This document shows positions 1-9,884 of a DNA stretch of 64,000 nucleotides, piece by piece. Where the stretch lies: NCBI GenBank assembly GCA_021604525.1, contig BQJD01000002.1, positions 150,282-214,281 of the forward strand. The letters are read 5' to 3'. The stretch is from a marine bacterium B5-7 (GTDB taxonomy: Bacteria; Pseudomonadota; Gammaproteobacteria; Arenicellales; CAJQKF01). A program made the translations under genes and the position numbers. Within the stretch, counting starts at the first letter, position 1. Every line of letters starts with the position of its first letter. The notes below the pieces were generated by a model, which saw only the letters and a list, made by a program, of their open reading frames with translations, did no database searches and had not been told where the DNA came from.

Positions 1-107
1 AGCTCTCATTTCGGTGGTCAATAGTAATTCGCGCTAATTGTCATTCTTCGCTATCTATTGACGTTATAACAATCCGCAATACCCTGAAATGCACGGCCGC
101 AATCCCC

Positions 108-113
108 TATAAT
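108..113 (+). promoter_or_regulatory. possible -10 element upstream of the DUF4390 gene
   Basis: A perfect TATAAT lies about 130 bases before the first gene. The hexamer 17 bases upstream (TGAAAT, 85-90) is a poor -35, so only the -10 is convincing. Bases 1-107 hold no gene that I can see. Confidence 0.35.
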
Positions 114-241
114 CCGTGATTTAATACTTCAGCCACATTCGATTCGCGAATTCCAACAAACGCGTGAACCAATACCCCCAATCAATAGTGGACCCGCATC
201 CAGCAAGCCAACGGCCAACAACCATTGGTAAACGCAGAGGC

Positions 242-787
242 ATGGTCAACTGGCTTGTCGCCCTGGTTTTGCTCGGCGTCCCAGCCTCAGTGCAGGCTAA
301 TTTCGAAGTATTGTCCGGTCGCACAAAAATCAATTCCAACGCCATCGTCACCAATGCGGAGCTTGATCTTGAGTTGAGCGATGCGGTAGCTGAAGCACTC
401 GATCAGGGTATCGAGATCGATATCGTTGCCGAAATTCGCCTGTACCGTATCAGACCCTATATCTGGGATGAGGAAATTGCCCGCTGGCGAATTGACTATC
501 GGCTTAAACATCACGATCTTTCCACCACCTACGTGGTCAGGGATGATCGCAGCAACGAACTGGAAACATTCGTCACATTGCGCGAGGCCATGGATTTCAT
601 TGCCGATTTTAATGTATCGCTGCCGGTTGTTACCGAAACCTTGCCGCAAACCGACGACGGCTATCGTGTCGCGTTCAGCATTTATCTGGATCGTGGCAGC
701 CTGCCGCCACCTTTGAAGCTCATCGCCGACTTCTCTCCCAACTGGCATCTCGGCAGCCGCTGGAAACAATGGTCGGTCGAGCAATAG
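242..787 (+). CDS. DUF4390 domain protein, exported
   Basis: The protein is about 181 residues with an N-terminal hydrophobic stretch ending in a VQA-like signal peptidase site, then a beta-rich domain. It resembles the DUF4390 family, whose members are often found directly before an NtrY-type kinase. The function of the family is not established. I chose ATG 242 because it places the hydrophobic segment right at the N-terminus; an in-frame GTG at 164 would add 26 residues ending in a KRR cluster and cannot be excluded, since neither start has a good ribosome site. The end overlaps the kinase start by 19 bases, so the two genes are probably translated together. Confidence 0.75.
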   Translation: MVNWLVALVLLGVPASVQANFEVLSGRTKINSNAIVTNAELDLELSDAVAEALDQGIEIDIVAEIRLYRIRPYIWDEEIARWRIDYRLKHHDLSTTYVVRDDRSNELETFVTLREAMDFIADFNVSLPVVTETLPQTDDGYRVAFSIYLDRGSLPPPLKLIADFSPNWHLGSRWKQWSVEQ

Positions 788-3099
788 CCCGCCGGTTATC
801 CGGACCTGGCGCAGCGATTGCACTGTCAGCAGTGTTGTTGGCTACGTCGTTCATGTTCAGTTCCGCATCCCAGCAGGAAGGCTTGTTCGGCAAGCATTAC
901 ACGACCTTGCTGGCATTTAATATCGGCGGCGTCATATTGCTGACAGCGATCATCGGCGCCAACATCTGGCGGCTCATGCGACAGTTTCGTGCGCAAATTC
1001 TCGGCTCACGACTGACTCTACGACTGATCGCAACCTTTTCAATCCTGAGTCTGCTGCCAATCGCCGTCGTCTATTACTTCGCCATCCAGTTTCTCAGTCG
1101 CGGCATCGATAGCTGGTTTGATGTACGCATCGACCGTGCCCTGGAGGACGCCAAGCTGCTCAGTCAGAACTCACTGGCAGCAATCAATCAGGACCTGCTT
1201 CGGCAGATTCGTGACCAGGCCGTTCAGATTTCCGAGGTAGGCAGTGATATAGCGGTTATCCGTATCCTTGAAGAATTCCGCGAACAGAGCGACTACTCGG
1301 AAATGAGCCTTTACAACAGCAATGGCAGCATTATCGCGGCAAGTACCGAAGATCCACTGGCACTGTTTCCCGACAGCCCTGATGAGTACATTTTGGCGCG
1401 AGTCAATCGCGGTCAGGAATTCAGTCGTATAGAACCACTCAATGACGATACCCTGCAACTTCGAATCGTCATACCGCTACCGCGCGACGGTGTCAGTGCA
1501 ACACAACGTTATCTTCAGGTTTTATATCCACTGCCCTCGCGTTTTTCCAAACTCGGCACAAGCATTCAAACCGCCTCCGAGGAGTACAAAAAACTTCAAT
1601 ATCTGCGGGCACCGCTGAAATTGAATTTTGTGCTGACTTTGTCGATCATTACCTTGATGACCGGCTTGATTTCACTTTGGATCGCCATTTACTCAGCGAG
1701 GCGAATGACGCAGCCACTGCGACAACTGGCTGAAGGCACCCGTTCGGTCGCTGACGGCGATTACCAGGTTCGTCTGGCGGAAACCAGCAACGACGAGTTG
1801 GGTGTGCTGGTCCGCTCGTTTAACGACATGACTCGCGAAATCCAGAGCGCCCAACAGCAGGCGGCGAAAAGTCAGCAGCAGGCCGAACAGCAGCGAACCT
1901 ACCTCGAAACCATCCTTGCGCATTTATCCTCCGGCGTGTTGTCATTTGACGAGAACACCACACTCATCAAGAGTAATGCTGGCGCCGAACAGATCCTGGG
2001 TGTCGATCTGTCGAGCTGGATTGGCATGACGCCCACTGAGATCAGCGCCGATACTCCCTGGATTGAACCTTTTTTTGATGCCATCAGTCGAGAAATTGAA
2101 GATGATACGTGGGAATGGAAACGACAAATCGACCTCAACCTCGGCGGTAACCGTCAAACATTGATCGCCCGCGGCACCAAAATTTCCGGAGACCGTGCAG
2201 ATTTTGGTGGTCACGTTATCGTCTTCGAAGACGTTACAGAATTACTTCACGCTCAGCGTAGCGCAGCTTGGGGCGAAGTCGCCCGCCGCCTTGCGCATGA
2301 AATCAAAAACCCGCTGACACCTATCCAGCTATCGACCGAGCGTATTCGGCACAAGTATCTCGATAAGGTTCCGTCAGAGGATCGCGGAGCACTCGACCGG
2401 GCCACCAGCACCATCGCCAATCAGGTCGAGTCGATGAAACTCATGGTCAATGCATTCTCTGAATACGCCCAGCCGGTGCGCACCAAGTCAGTACCCACCG
2501 ACATCAACCGATTGGTTCAGGATGTCGCCGAGCTGCACAGGACCCCGGATGGCCCTTCTATCCGGCTCGATCTCGATACCGATATCGGCGAGGTACGACT
2601 CGATCCGGTGCAGTTTCGGCAGGTTTTCAATAACCTTATCATCAACTCCGGCGACGCCATGCATGGCGCCACCGATAAACCGCTGATCACCATCATTACT
2701 CGACAAATGGACTATGCCGGTCGTCGTTGGGTGGAGATCGGCGTGAAGGACAACGGGCCCGGTTTTTCCGACGGTATATTGCATCGAATATTCGACCCCT
2801 ATGTCACTACCAAGAAAAAGGGTACAGGACTCGGACTCGCTATCGTCTACCGGATTATCGAGGAACATGGCGGACGGATTCATGCCGAAAACTGTACTGA
2901 TGGCGGGGCAACTGTATCTATCCGCATCCCAATGGACAGCGATACGGCTGACTCCAAAAACGTCTCGACCGACTTTAATCCGTCTACACCCGGCAGTCGC
3001 GGAACCCGGCTTCAACCGGTCCCGACCATTACATCGGACGATAAGGACCGGCTGGTCCCAGGCGTTAGCAGCGCGCCGCGACGCGCTGACAATTCATGA
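769..3099 (+). CDS. ntrY: NtrY-family membrane sensor histidine kinase
   Basis: A 776-residue inner-membrane kinase. Hydrophobic segments lie near residues 15-34, 46-68, 84-108 and 286-308, with a large extracytoplasmic sensor region (about 110-285) between the last two. These are followed by HAMP (about 308-360), a glutamine-rich linker, a PAS domain (about 375-490), and the dimerisation/phosphoacceptor helix with His510 in an AHEIKNPLTP context. The ATPase domain has the N box (621-630), the DNGPGF G1 box (661-666) and the GTGLGL G2 box (685-690). The last 45 residues look disordered. It should phosphorylate the NtrX-like regulator encoded 24 bases downstream. The linkage to trkA and trkH suggests an envelope or ion-related signal as well as or instead of nitrogen; that part is inference. 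Confidence 0.9.
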   Translation: MVGRAIARRLSGPGAAIALSAVLLATSFMFSSASQQEGLFGKHYTTLLAFNIGGVILLTAIIGANIWRLMRQFRAQILGSRLTLRLIATFSILSLLPIAVVYYFAIQFLSRGIDSWFDVRIDRALEDAKLLSQNSLAAINQDLLRQIRDQAVQISEVGSDIAVIRILEEFREQSDYSEMSLYNSNGSIIAASTEDPLALFPDSPDEYILARVNRGQEFSRIEPLNDDTLQLRIVIPLPRDGVSATQRYLQVLYPLPSRFSKLGTSIQTASEEYKKLQYLRAPLKLNFVLTLSIITLMTGLISLWIAIYSARRMTQPLRQLAEGTRSVADGDYQVRLAETSNDELGVLVRSFNDMTREIQSAQQQAAKSQQQAEQQRTYLETILAHLSSGVLSFDENTTLIKSNAGAEQILGVDLSSWIGMTPTEISADTPWIEPFFDAISREIEDDTWEWKRQIDLNLGGNRQTLIARGTKISGDRADFGGHVIVFEDVTELLHAQRSAAWGEVARRLAHEIKNPLTPIQLSTERIRHKYLDKVPSEDRGALDRATSTIANQVESMKLMVNAFSEYAQPVRTKSVPTDINRLVQDVAELHRTPDGPSIRLDLDTDIGEVRLDPVQFRQVFNNLIINSGDAMHGATDKPLITIITRQMDYAGRRWVEIGVKDNGPGFSDGILHRIFDPYVTTKKKGTGLGLAIVYRIIEEHGGRIHAENCTDGGATVSIRIPMDSDTADSKNVSTDFNPSTPGSRGTRLQPVPTITSDDKDRLVPGVSSAPRRADNS

Positions 3100-3123
3100 T
3101 TCAACGCAATTTGATTTAGCCCT

Positions 3124-4491
3124 ATGAATAAACCCTCCATTCTCATCGTCGACGACGAACCGGATATTTGTAACATTATCGGCGACATACTCGATGACGA
3201 GGGCTATGAAACGACCAGCGCCGAGAATGCCGACAATGCCGACAAGCTTTTTAAAGAACGCGACTTCGACCTGGTGTTGCTCGATATCTGGATGCCAGGC
3301 ACCGACGGTATCACCCTGTTGAAACAATGGATGAGTGAAGGCTGCAATGCATCAATCATCATGATCTCCGGCCACGGCACGGTGGAAACCGCAGTTGAGG
3401 CGATTCGCATTGGTGCATATGACTTTCTCGAAAAACCGCTGTCAACTGCAAAATTGCTGGTGACGGTTGAGCGCGCCCTCGCCAATCGTGAACTCCTGCT
3501 CGAAAACCGACGTTTGCGTACCCGGCTTGAACCTGCTTCCGAACTCGTTGGCAGTAGCGGGATCATGCAGACCTTGCGTCAGAAAATTGCCCGCTACGCA
3601 GCAACTGATGGCTGGGTTTTGATTCAGGGCGAGGCGGGGTCAGGCAAGGGAGTGACAGCGCGTAGCCTGCATCGTCAAAGCCCACGCGCCAAAGGCTCGT
3701 TCGTGGAAATCAACCTGGCGGCGTTGCCCAGCGAAAATATTCCCCTGCAGCTCTTCGGCAGAGACGACGATGAAATTGTTGCAGGTAGCCTCGAACGCGC
3801 TGATGGCGGCACGCTGGTACTTGACGAGGTTGCCGATCTCGACGCATCACTACAGGCGAAACTTTTAAGCGCACTTGAAGAACGCAGTTTTTATCGGGTC
3901 GGCGGTCGCGAAAAGGTGACAATCGATGTGCGCGTTATCGCTACCACCAATCAGGACCTAACCGCCAAGATCGAAGTCGGTCAGTTCCGTCGTGACCTGT
4001 ACGACCGTCTCAATCAGCTTCCGCTATTCGTGCCGCCACTACGCGAACATCGTGAGGACGTTCCGGAGCTTGTCGATGCAGTCGTCCGTATCGCCATGGA
4101 TGCCGAGGGTTTCCCCTATCGGCGATTTTCAACCAGCGCTCTCAACGTGCTGCGTAACCATCGCTGGCCGGGAAACGTACGCGAACTGCAAAACCTTATT
4201 CACCGGGTACTACTCACCAGTGAGCATGAGGAGATCAGTAGCAATGACATAACCAGTGAGCTCGACGGGCGTGGTGCGAATGATACGAGCAGCACGCCGA
4301 CGTCAGCATTCAACACAGATCTGCGTGAGGCACGTGAGGCGTTTGAACGGGCATACCTGCTCTATCATCTGGAGCAGGCCGGCGGCAACATGACTGAACT
4401 CGCCAATCGTACCGGCCTTGAAAGAACCCACCTGTATCGCAAGCTGAAAGGCCTCGGCATCGACACCAAGGGCGCCAGACGCGCTTCATAG
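3124..4491 (+). CDS. ntrX: NtrX-family response regulator, AAA+ type, without the GAFTGA loop
   Basis: A 455-residue regulator. The receiver domain (1-120) has the acidic pocket at 10-12, phosphoacceptor Asp54 and Lys104. The AAA+ domain has Walker A GEAGSGKG (169-176) and Walker B LVLDE (231-235). The C-terminal Fis-like helix-turn-helix is near 415-448. The L1 loop that normally carries GAFTGA and touches sigma-54 is replaced by a short acidic stretch (about 211-222, FGRDDDEIVA). A conventional sigma-54 activator needs that loop, so this protein may regulate another RNA polymerase form or act as a repressor. It follows its partner kinase directly and precedes trkA by 26 bases. Confidence 0.9.
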   Translation: MNKPSILIVDDEPDICNIIGDILDDEGYETTSAENADNADKLFKERDFDLVLLDIWMPGTDGITLLKQWMSEGCNASIIMISGHGTVETAVEAIRIGAYDFLEKPLSTAKLLVTVERALANRELLLENRRLRTRLEPASELVGSSGIMQTLRQKIARYAATDGWVLIQGEAGSGKGVTARSLHRQSPRAKGSFVEINLAALPSENIPLQLFGRDDDEIVAGSLERADGGTLVLDEVADLDASLQAKLLSALEERSFYRVGGREKVTIDVRVIATTNQDLTAKIEVGQFRRDLYDRLNQLPLFVPPLREHREDVPELVDAVVRIAMDAEGFPYRRFSTSALNVLRNHRWPGNVRELQNLIHRVLLTSEHEEISSNDITSELDGRGANDTSSTPTSAFNTDLREAREAFERAYLLYHLEQAGGNMTELANRTGLERTHLYRKLKGLGIDTKGARRAS

Positions 4492-4517
4492 TTCACTTAA
4501 GTACGGATCGTTACCTT

Positions 4518-5894
4518 ATGAAGATTGTCATCCTGGGCGCTGGCCAGGTCGGCGTATCGATGGCCGAGATCCTGTCAAGGGAAAATAACGATATCACTCT
4601 GGTGGATATCGACGATGCGGTACTCACCGGACTTCAGGATCGTCTCGATATCAATACGGTACATGGCAGCGCTGCTTACCCTGATGTGATGGAACAGGCC
4701 GGTGTCGGCGATGCCGACCTGTTACTGGCAGTTACCGACAAGGACGAAGTCAATATGGTGGCCTGTCAGATTGCCTGGAGTTTGTTCAAGACGCCCAAGA
4801 AGATTGCTCGGATCCGCTCATACGAGTATCTCAGCCATCCAGAGATATTCGATAACGCATCAGTACCGGTGGATGTGATCATTAGTCCCGAGGCACTTGT
4901 AACCGAGCAGATATTGCGACTGATCGAACATCCGGGCGCGTTGCAGGTGGTGGATTTCGCCGGTGGCAAGATTCGTCTGGTCGGCCTTAGAGCGTATTCA
5001 GGCAGCCCATTGGTAGGTCATCCGCTGCGCGAGCTACGTGATCATTTGCCGGGTATCGATACCCGCGTCGCTGCAATTTATCGCCAGGATAGCGCCATTA
5101 TTCCAACCGGTGATACTGTCATCGAACCTGACGACGAAGTTTTCTTCGTTGCCGCCAGTGCCGACATATTCGCGGTGATGAACGAGCTTCGACAGGCCGA
5201 TAAAGCCGGTCGCAAGATTATTCTCGCAGGCGCAGGCAATATCGGTTTCCGGCTTGCCCAGGCCCTTGAAAAAAACAATTACCAGATCAAGTTGATCGAG
5301 TTTAACGAACAGCGGGCACGCTACGTCGCCGAACGACTCGAAAAGACCGTGGTACTGCACGGCAACGCCGCTGCCGAAGAATTGCTGCAACAAGCGAACA
5401 TCGAGAACGCAGAAGTATTTTGTGCGCTGACCAACAAGGATGAAGCCAATATTCTGTCCGCGATGCTCGCCAAACGGCTCGGTGCTCACCGGGTGATGTC
5501 GCTGGTCAATAGCTCCGCCTATGTTGAACTGGTCCAGAGCACGATGCTGGACATCGCATTATCTCCGCGGCTTGCTACCATCGGTACATTACTCACTCAT
5601 ATACGCCGCGGAGACGTTGTCCAGGTGGCTTCTCTCAGACGTGGCGCGGCCGAAGCCATCGAAGCCGTCGCCCACGGCGATGCAAGCACCTCACGGGTGG
5701 TCGGCCGACGGGTCGCGGATATCGCCCTGCCTCGAGGTGCGTCACTGGGTGCAATCCTGCGTGGCGAGGAGGTATTAATTGCCCATGACATCACCGTAAT
5801 AGAGCCAGAGGACCACGTCATCGTGTTCGTAGTCGACAAAGCAGATATTCCAAAAATTGAGCGCCTGTTCCAGGTGGCTGTCACCTTCATTTAA
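4518..5894 (+). CDS. trkA: Trk potassium uptake regulatory subunit TrkA
   Basis: A 458-residue cytoplasmic protein made of two similar halves. Each has a Rossmann RCK_N domain (GAGQVGVS at residues 7-14, and a second GAGNIGFR motif near 237) followed by an RCK_C domain. TrkA binds nucleotide and gates the TrkH channel. Length and duplication fit the family. trkH starts 35 bases downstream, so the two complex subunits are encoded together, and both may be cotranscribed with ntrYX upstream since no terminator is visible between them. Confidence 0.95.
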   Translation: MKIVILGAGQVGVSMAEILSRENNDITLVDIDDAVLTGLQDRLDINTVHGSAAYPDVMEQAGVGDADLLLAVTDKDEVNMVACQIAWSLFKTPKKIARIRSYEYLSHPEIFDNASVPVDVIISPEALVTEQILRLIEHPGALQVVDFAGGKIRLVGLRAYSGSPLVGHPLRELRDHLPGIDTRVAAIYRQDSAIIPTGDTVIEPDDEVFFVAASADIFAVMNELRQADKAGRKIILAGAGNIGFRLAQALEKNNYQIKLIEFNEQRARYVAERLEKTVVLHGNAAAEELLQQANIENAEVFCALTNKDEANILSAMLAKRLGAHRVMSLVNSSAYVELVQSTMLDIALSPRLATIGTLLTHIRRGDVVQVASLRRGAAEAIEAVAHGDASTSRVVGRRVADIALPRGASLGAILRGEEVLIAHDITVIEPEDHVIVFVVDKADIPKIERLFQVAVTFI

Positions 5895-5929
5895 CCCCAC
5901 CAACAAGCTTCATAAGCGGAATTAAAAAG

Positions 5930-7381
5930 ATGCGGCACAAGGTGGTTCTCAAGATCCTCGGCGTATTACTGACGCTGTTCTCGACGACTCAACTACCGCC
6001 GGTCATCGTTGCGTTGATATACGATGAACACAGTATCAAGGCATTTGTGCTGAGCGGTCTGTTAACCCTGTTGACCGGTATACTGTGCTGGTTACCTGTC
6101 AGAAACTTCCATCGCGACCTCAAGTTTCGCGACGGATTCCTTGTGGTAGCGTTGTTCTGGACCGTGGTGGCGCTGTTTGGATCACTGCCTTTTCTTCTGA
6201 CGGAAGAAGTTCATATCAGCGTGACAGACGCCTTCTTCGAATCCATGTCGGGTCTCACCACCACCGGCGCGACGGTCATGACCGGCCTGGACGAACTGCC
6301 GCGCTCGATCCTTTACTATCGCCAGCAGCTTCAGTGGCTGGGCGGCATGGGCATTATCGTCCTTGCAGTCGCTGTCATGCCGATGCTCGGCGTCGGTGGC
6401 ATGCAGCTATATCGCGCCGAAACGCCGGGACCGGTAAAAAACTCCAAACTCACACCGCGTATTACCCAGACGGCGAAAGCATTATGGCTTGTTTACACCG
6501 GCCTGACTGTCGCCTGTGCGCTCGGCTACTATGTTGCAGGCATGAATGTTTTCGATGCCATAGGTCATAGTTTCGCGACAATCGCCAGTGGCGGATTTTC
6601 CACACATGACAGCAGCCTTGGTTTCTACAACAGTCCGCAGATTGCCATTGTCGCCACAGTGTTCATGATTTTCTCAGGAATAAATTTCGGGCTACACTTC
6701 ATGGCCTTCAGAAATCTCAGTGTGTTCACATATTTCCGTGATCCCGAAGCACGGGGCTACCTGCTGTTTGTATTTGCCATTATCTGTATAACTCTGGCGA
6801 CTCTGTTGGCGACAAACGCATATTCCACAATTCCCGAAACTATCTGGCAAGGTATCTTTCAGGTGGTTTCCATGGGTACTACCACCGGTTTTGCCACCAC
6901 TGGCTTTAGTTGGTGGCCGACATTCCTGCCGGTAATGCTGGTGATAATGAGCGCGGTTGGCGGCTGTGCCGGGTCCACTTCAGGCGGCATGAAAGTTATT
7001 CGCCTGATCCTGTTATACAAGCAGGGCAGACGCGAGATCCATCAACTGATTCACCCCCAGGCGGTCATCTCCATCAAACTCGGTAACAAGCCAGTACCCA
7101 ACCAGGTCATCAATTCGGTATGGGGATACCTGGCACTATATATTCTGTCTTACGTCACCATCTCGATTGCCATGTCCGCAACCGGTGCCGATCTCATTAC
7201 GGCTTTCTCATCGGTCACTGCCTGTTTGAACAACCTTGGCCCGGGTCTCGGCGAGGTAACCGATAACTATGCTTCGGTGACAGTTGCAGGCAAATGGTTG
7301 CTGTCATTCACCATGCTGCTCGGGCGTCTTGAGTTGTTTACCCTGTTGGTATTGTTTTCGCGAAGCTATTGGCGAAGCTGA
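5930..7381 (+). CDS. trkH: Trk potassium uptake transmembrane subunit TrkH
   Basis: A 483-residue polytopic membrane protein of the SKT (TrkH/KtrB) family. Glycine-containing pore-loop segments typical of the potassium selectivity filter are visible, including GLTTTGATV, ATIASGGFST and a TTTGFATTG stretch, with the fourth in the C-terminal third. The complete Trk channel is this subunit plus TrkA, encoded just upstream. Start ATG 5930 is preceded by an AAAAAG-rich segment rather than a strong Shine-Dalgarno. Confidence 0.95.
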   Translation: MRHKVVLKILGVLLTLFSTTQLPPVIVALIYDEHSIKAFVLSGLLTLLTGILCWLPVRNFHRDLKFRDGFLVVALFWTVVALFGSLPFLLTEEVHISVTDAFFESMSGLTTTGATVMTGLDELPRSILYYRQQLQWLGGMGIIVLAVAVMPMLGVGGMQLYRAETPGPVKNSKLTPRITQTAKALWLVYTGLTVACALGYYVAGMNVFDAIGHSFATIASGGFSTHDSSLGFYNSPQIAIVATVFMIFSGINFGLHFMAFRNLSVFTYFRDPEARGYLLFVFAIICITLATLLATNAYSTIPETIWQGIFQVVSMGTTTGFATTGFSWWPTFLPVMLVIMSAVGGCAGSTSGGMKVIRLILLYKQGRREIHQLIHPQAVISIKLGNKPVPNQVINSVWGYLALYILSYVTISIAMSATGADLITAFSSVTACLNNLGPGLGEVTDNYASVTVAGKWLLSFTMLLGRLELFTLLVLFSRSYWRS

Positions 7382-7418
7382 AAATCGAACCGGTACACCA
7401 TCATACTATCCACGAACA

Positions 7419-7826
7419 ATGACAGATGTAATGAACACAACTCGAAAAATTTCAATCGTAGACGCCTTTGCGCAGGTCCAGTTTCTACCCGATCGCACAC
7501 CGGACATGCCTGATGACATCAGCGAAAATGCGTTTGCCAAAGTTTGCGACTATCGCGATGGGGGGGTGTTCATTGGACATTATGCCGGCGCCAGTCCCTG
7601 GGAGCGGCATAGCCAAGGTGACGAACTGGTGTGGATTATCAGCGGTCAAACGACGCTGATTGCCTACATTGACGGCGAGGAACGACGCGAAACATTGAGT
7701 GCTGGCGAGATGCTGTGTGTGCCGGCAAATACCTGGCATCGTTTCGAGACAGCCGTCGAGGTCAAGGTCATGACCGTCACACCGCAACCAACCGATCACA
7801 GCATCGACTTGCCAGCAGACGAATAA
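7419..7826 (+). CDS. small cupin-domain protein
   Basis: About 135 residues forming a single cupin beta-barrel: a H-x-GDE metal-site strand (ERHSQGDELVWI) and a second conserved-type His in the PANTWHRF strand. The open frame extends upstream to 7284 inside trkH, but that extension is cysteine-rich shadow sequence; ATG 7419 or 7431 fits the domain. Cupins bind a metal and are used as dioxygenases, isomerases or ligand sensors, so the substrate cannot be predicted. It ends 82 bases before the convergent GT9 gene. Confidence 0.75.
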   Translation: MTDVMNTTRKISIVDAFAQVQFLPDRTPDMPDDISENAFAKVCDYRDGGVFIGHYAGASPWERHSQGDELVWIISGQTTLIAYIDGEERRETLSAGEMLCVPANTWHRFETAVEVKVMTVTPQPTDHSIDLPADE

Positions 7827-7908
7827 ACAGCCAAATGTCGCGAATACGCTTTACCTCAAGGGGTAGCCGTGTCGCTATCCAGTGGCTGACCATATCCGCT
7901 TGTGCGAT

Positions 7909-8913
7909 TCACTCAGTACAAACTGATAATGAATCCAGTGCCTTGAGAATATCCACAGGTTCAATACTGTCGATACAACGCTTCTCACAATTCATCCGAT
8001 AACAGCGAACGCAGGGGGCGGGGCCGCGCAAAATGACCGCCTGCCCACTTGGTCCAACACGGGTTTCATCGGTGGGACCGAACAGTGCAACAACCGGTGT
8101 ATTGCAGGCCACTGCCAGATGCATGGCGAAGCTGTCGCCGCTGATCACCGCTTGGGCGGCACTCACGATGGCAGCAAACTCGTTCAGATCAAGTTCACCA
8201 CACAGATTGATTACCGAAGTCAGATCATTATCGTTGACGAACTGACTGGCAACTTCTTGATCTGAACGCGCACCGCTTATCACTACTGCGCAACGTCCTT
8301 GCAGCGCCGCTGCAAGATGCGTGAAACCTTCCGTTTTCCAGTTTTTACTGGGCCAGCGTGTGAACGGACTGAAAATTACGTAGGGCAAACCGTCCCAGCC
8401 ACTTTCTCGCAGTTTGGTTTTCGCTCGCGCTATCACCTCATCGGATATAAAAAGTTCCATACGGGTATCGTCTGAATCGATGCCCGCCAACGTCAGCACC
8501 CTGTCCATCTCATCCAGTGCGTGTAATCTACGATCACGAAAACCTTCAACGAATGGCCAACGACCCTTGACGATGCGTCGTCGTGTGCGTGCGGCATAAA
8601 GAAATAATACGGATTTCCAGCGTCCTTGCAGATCAATAGCGAGATCGTACTCGGTGACGCGAACTCGCTTTAGCGTGTCTTTGAAATGTCCGAGTGTCCA
8701 TAGCGGATGACGCCACCAATCACGCTTGACGCGATAACGCTCAAACAATATCAACTCGTCGACATTGGGATTATCACGAAACAGGTCAGCCGATGAATCA
8801 GCCGTCAACAGGGTAAGCCGGCTATCAGGATACTTTGCCTTGATCGCCTTGATATGTCCGGTGGAATGTAGAACATCCCCAAGGGAGGTTTGCTTTATAA
8901 CAAGTATGTTCAC
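7909..8913 (-). CDS. glycosyltransferase family 9 (heptosyltransferase-like)
   Basis: A 334-residue GT-B enzyme of the ADP-heptose:LPS heptosyltransferase family. The N-terminus has the KQTSLGDVLHS motif, and the C-terminal donor-binding domain has GDSFAMHLA and ALFGPTDE motifs typical of GT9. It probably adds a heptose or related sugar to lipopolysaccharide core on the cytoplasmic face. It overlaps the upstream acyltransferase gene by 4 bases, so it is the last gene of an envelope operon. The exact position in the core cannot be told from sequence. Confidence 0.85.
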   Translation of the reverse strand: MNILVIKQTSLGDVLHSTGHIKAIKAKYPDSRLTLLTADSSADLFRDNPNVDELILFERYRVKRDWWRHPLWTLGHFKDTLKRVRVTEYDLAIDLQGRWKSVLFLYAARTRRRIVKGRWPFVEGFRDRRLHALDEMDRVLTLAGIDSDDTRMELFISDEVIARAKTKLRESGWDGLPYVIFSPFTRWPSKNWKTEGFTHLAAALQGRCAVVISGARSDQEVASQFVNDNDLTSVINLCGELDLNEFAAIVSAAQAVISGDSFAMHLAVACNTPVVALFGPTDETRVGPSGQAVILRGPAPCVRCYRMNCEKRCIDSIEPVDILKALDSLSVCTE

Positions 8914-9884
8914 TTGTGCCCGGACTGTTGCGCGATGCGGTCAGGGACCTGATCGTAGGGAGAAGGTCCGCCATCCGGCCGTGTCTTGAACCAGCGAAGC
9001 GTCCACATGTATTGCGCTGGCGCGAGTCGAACACGTTCTTCCAGTGCGGCGTTAACGTGGATGGCATCGGCGGTATCGTCGCCGCTCGGAAAGTCTTCTA
9101 GCGGAGCACCGATATCAACCGTATAACGTCCGCTATCGACATCGAGCCATGTAATCATCGGAAGCACCACTGCATCGGTCAATCGCGCCAGGCGACCCAC
9201 TACAGTCAGGGTTGCCGTGGGAACACCGAAGAACGGTGCAAACACGCTGAGTTCCGCTCCAAAATCCTCGTCCGGTATAAAGTAACACTGGCGACCGTTA
9301 CGTATCGCCCGAAGCAGCGGTCGCAAGCCGTTGTCACGCATCATCATGACACCGCCCATCCGTTCACGACCGCGAATCAGCATCCAGTTAAGCAGATCAT
9401 CAGGCGCTCGCTTCATCATCGATACTGATGGATAACGCTCGGAAAGCAATATGCCACCAAGATCCATGCCGACCGCATGAGGCGTAATAAGAATTACCCG
9501 GCGTTTATCCTTATGTGCCTGGTCAAGACGGTCGACTCCACGAAACTGAACCCATTTGCGTATCGTGCGTGGCGATCCCCACCACGCCAGGCCGAAGTCG
9601 ACGACATTACGCCCATAGAATTCGAAATGCTGTCGCACCATTTCTTCACGTTGTGTTTCGTTGAGATCCACAAAACACATCTCGATGTTGATTCGAACAA
9701 TCTCGCGACGCTTGGCATTGCGGCGATAAAAAAGCCGACCCATGGCTGCACCAAAATCCAGTGCCATACGACGCGGCATCAATGCGGTCAGTCCGATAAC
9801 ACCGATCAGCAACCAGGTACTCAAGTACCGCGGCTTCAGGTATTCGGCTTTTAAACGTTCAGACATTACGGACTCGTGCAACAT
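8910..9884 (-). CDS. LpxL/HtrB-family lysophospholipid (lipid A) acyltransferase
   Basis: A 324-residue protein with one N-terminal membrane segment (about residues 24-38) and the HX4D acyltransferase motif in TPHAVGMD, plus the C-terminal MWTLRWFKTRP block typical of the family. These enzymes add secondary acyl chains to lipid A at the inner membrane. An alternative start 18 bases in (ATG 9866) would shorten the overlap with the upstream transferase gene from 26 to 8 bases. It lies in an overlapping run with GT9 and two sugar transferases, supporting an outer-membrane glycolipid role. Confidence 0.87.
   Translation of the reverse strand: MLHESVMSERLKAEYLKPRYLSTWLLIGVIGLTALMPRRMALDFGAAMGRLFYRRNAKRREIVRINIEMCFVDLNETQREEMVRQHFEFYGRNVVDFGLAWWGSPRTIRKWVQFRGVDRLDQAHKDKRRVILITPHAVGMDLGGILLSERYPSVSMMKRAPDDLLNWMLIRGRERMGGVMMMRDNGLRPLLRAIRNGRQCYFIPDEDFGAELSVFAPFFGVPTATLTVVGRLARLTDAVVLPMITWLDVDSGRYTVDIGAPLEDFPSGDDTADAIHVNAALEERVRLAPAQYMWTLRWFKTRPDGGPSPYDQVPDRIAQQSGHK

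Noticed and set aside
287-823. Minus-strand open frame of 178 codons antisense to the DUF4390 gene
   Set aside because: Shadow frame with no motif; the plus-strand gene has a family match and fixed context.
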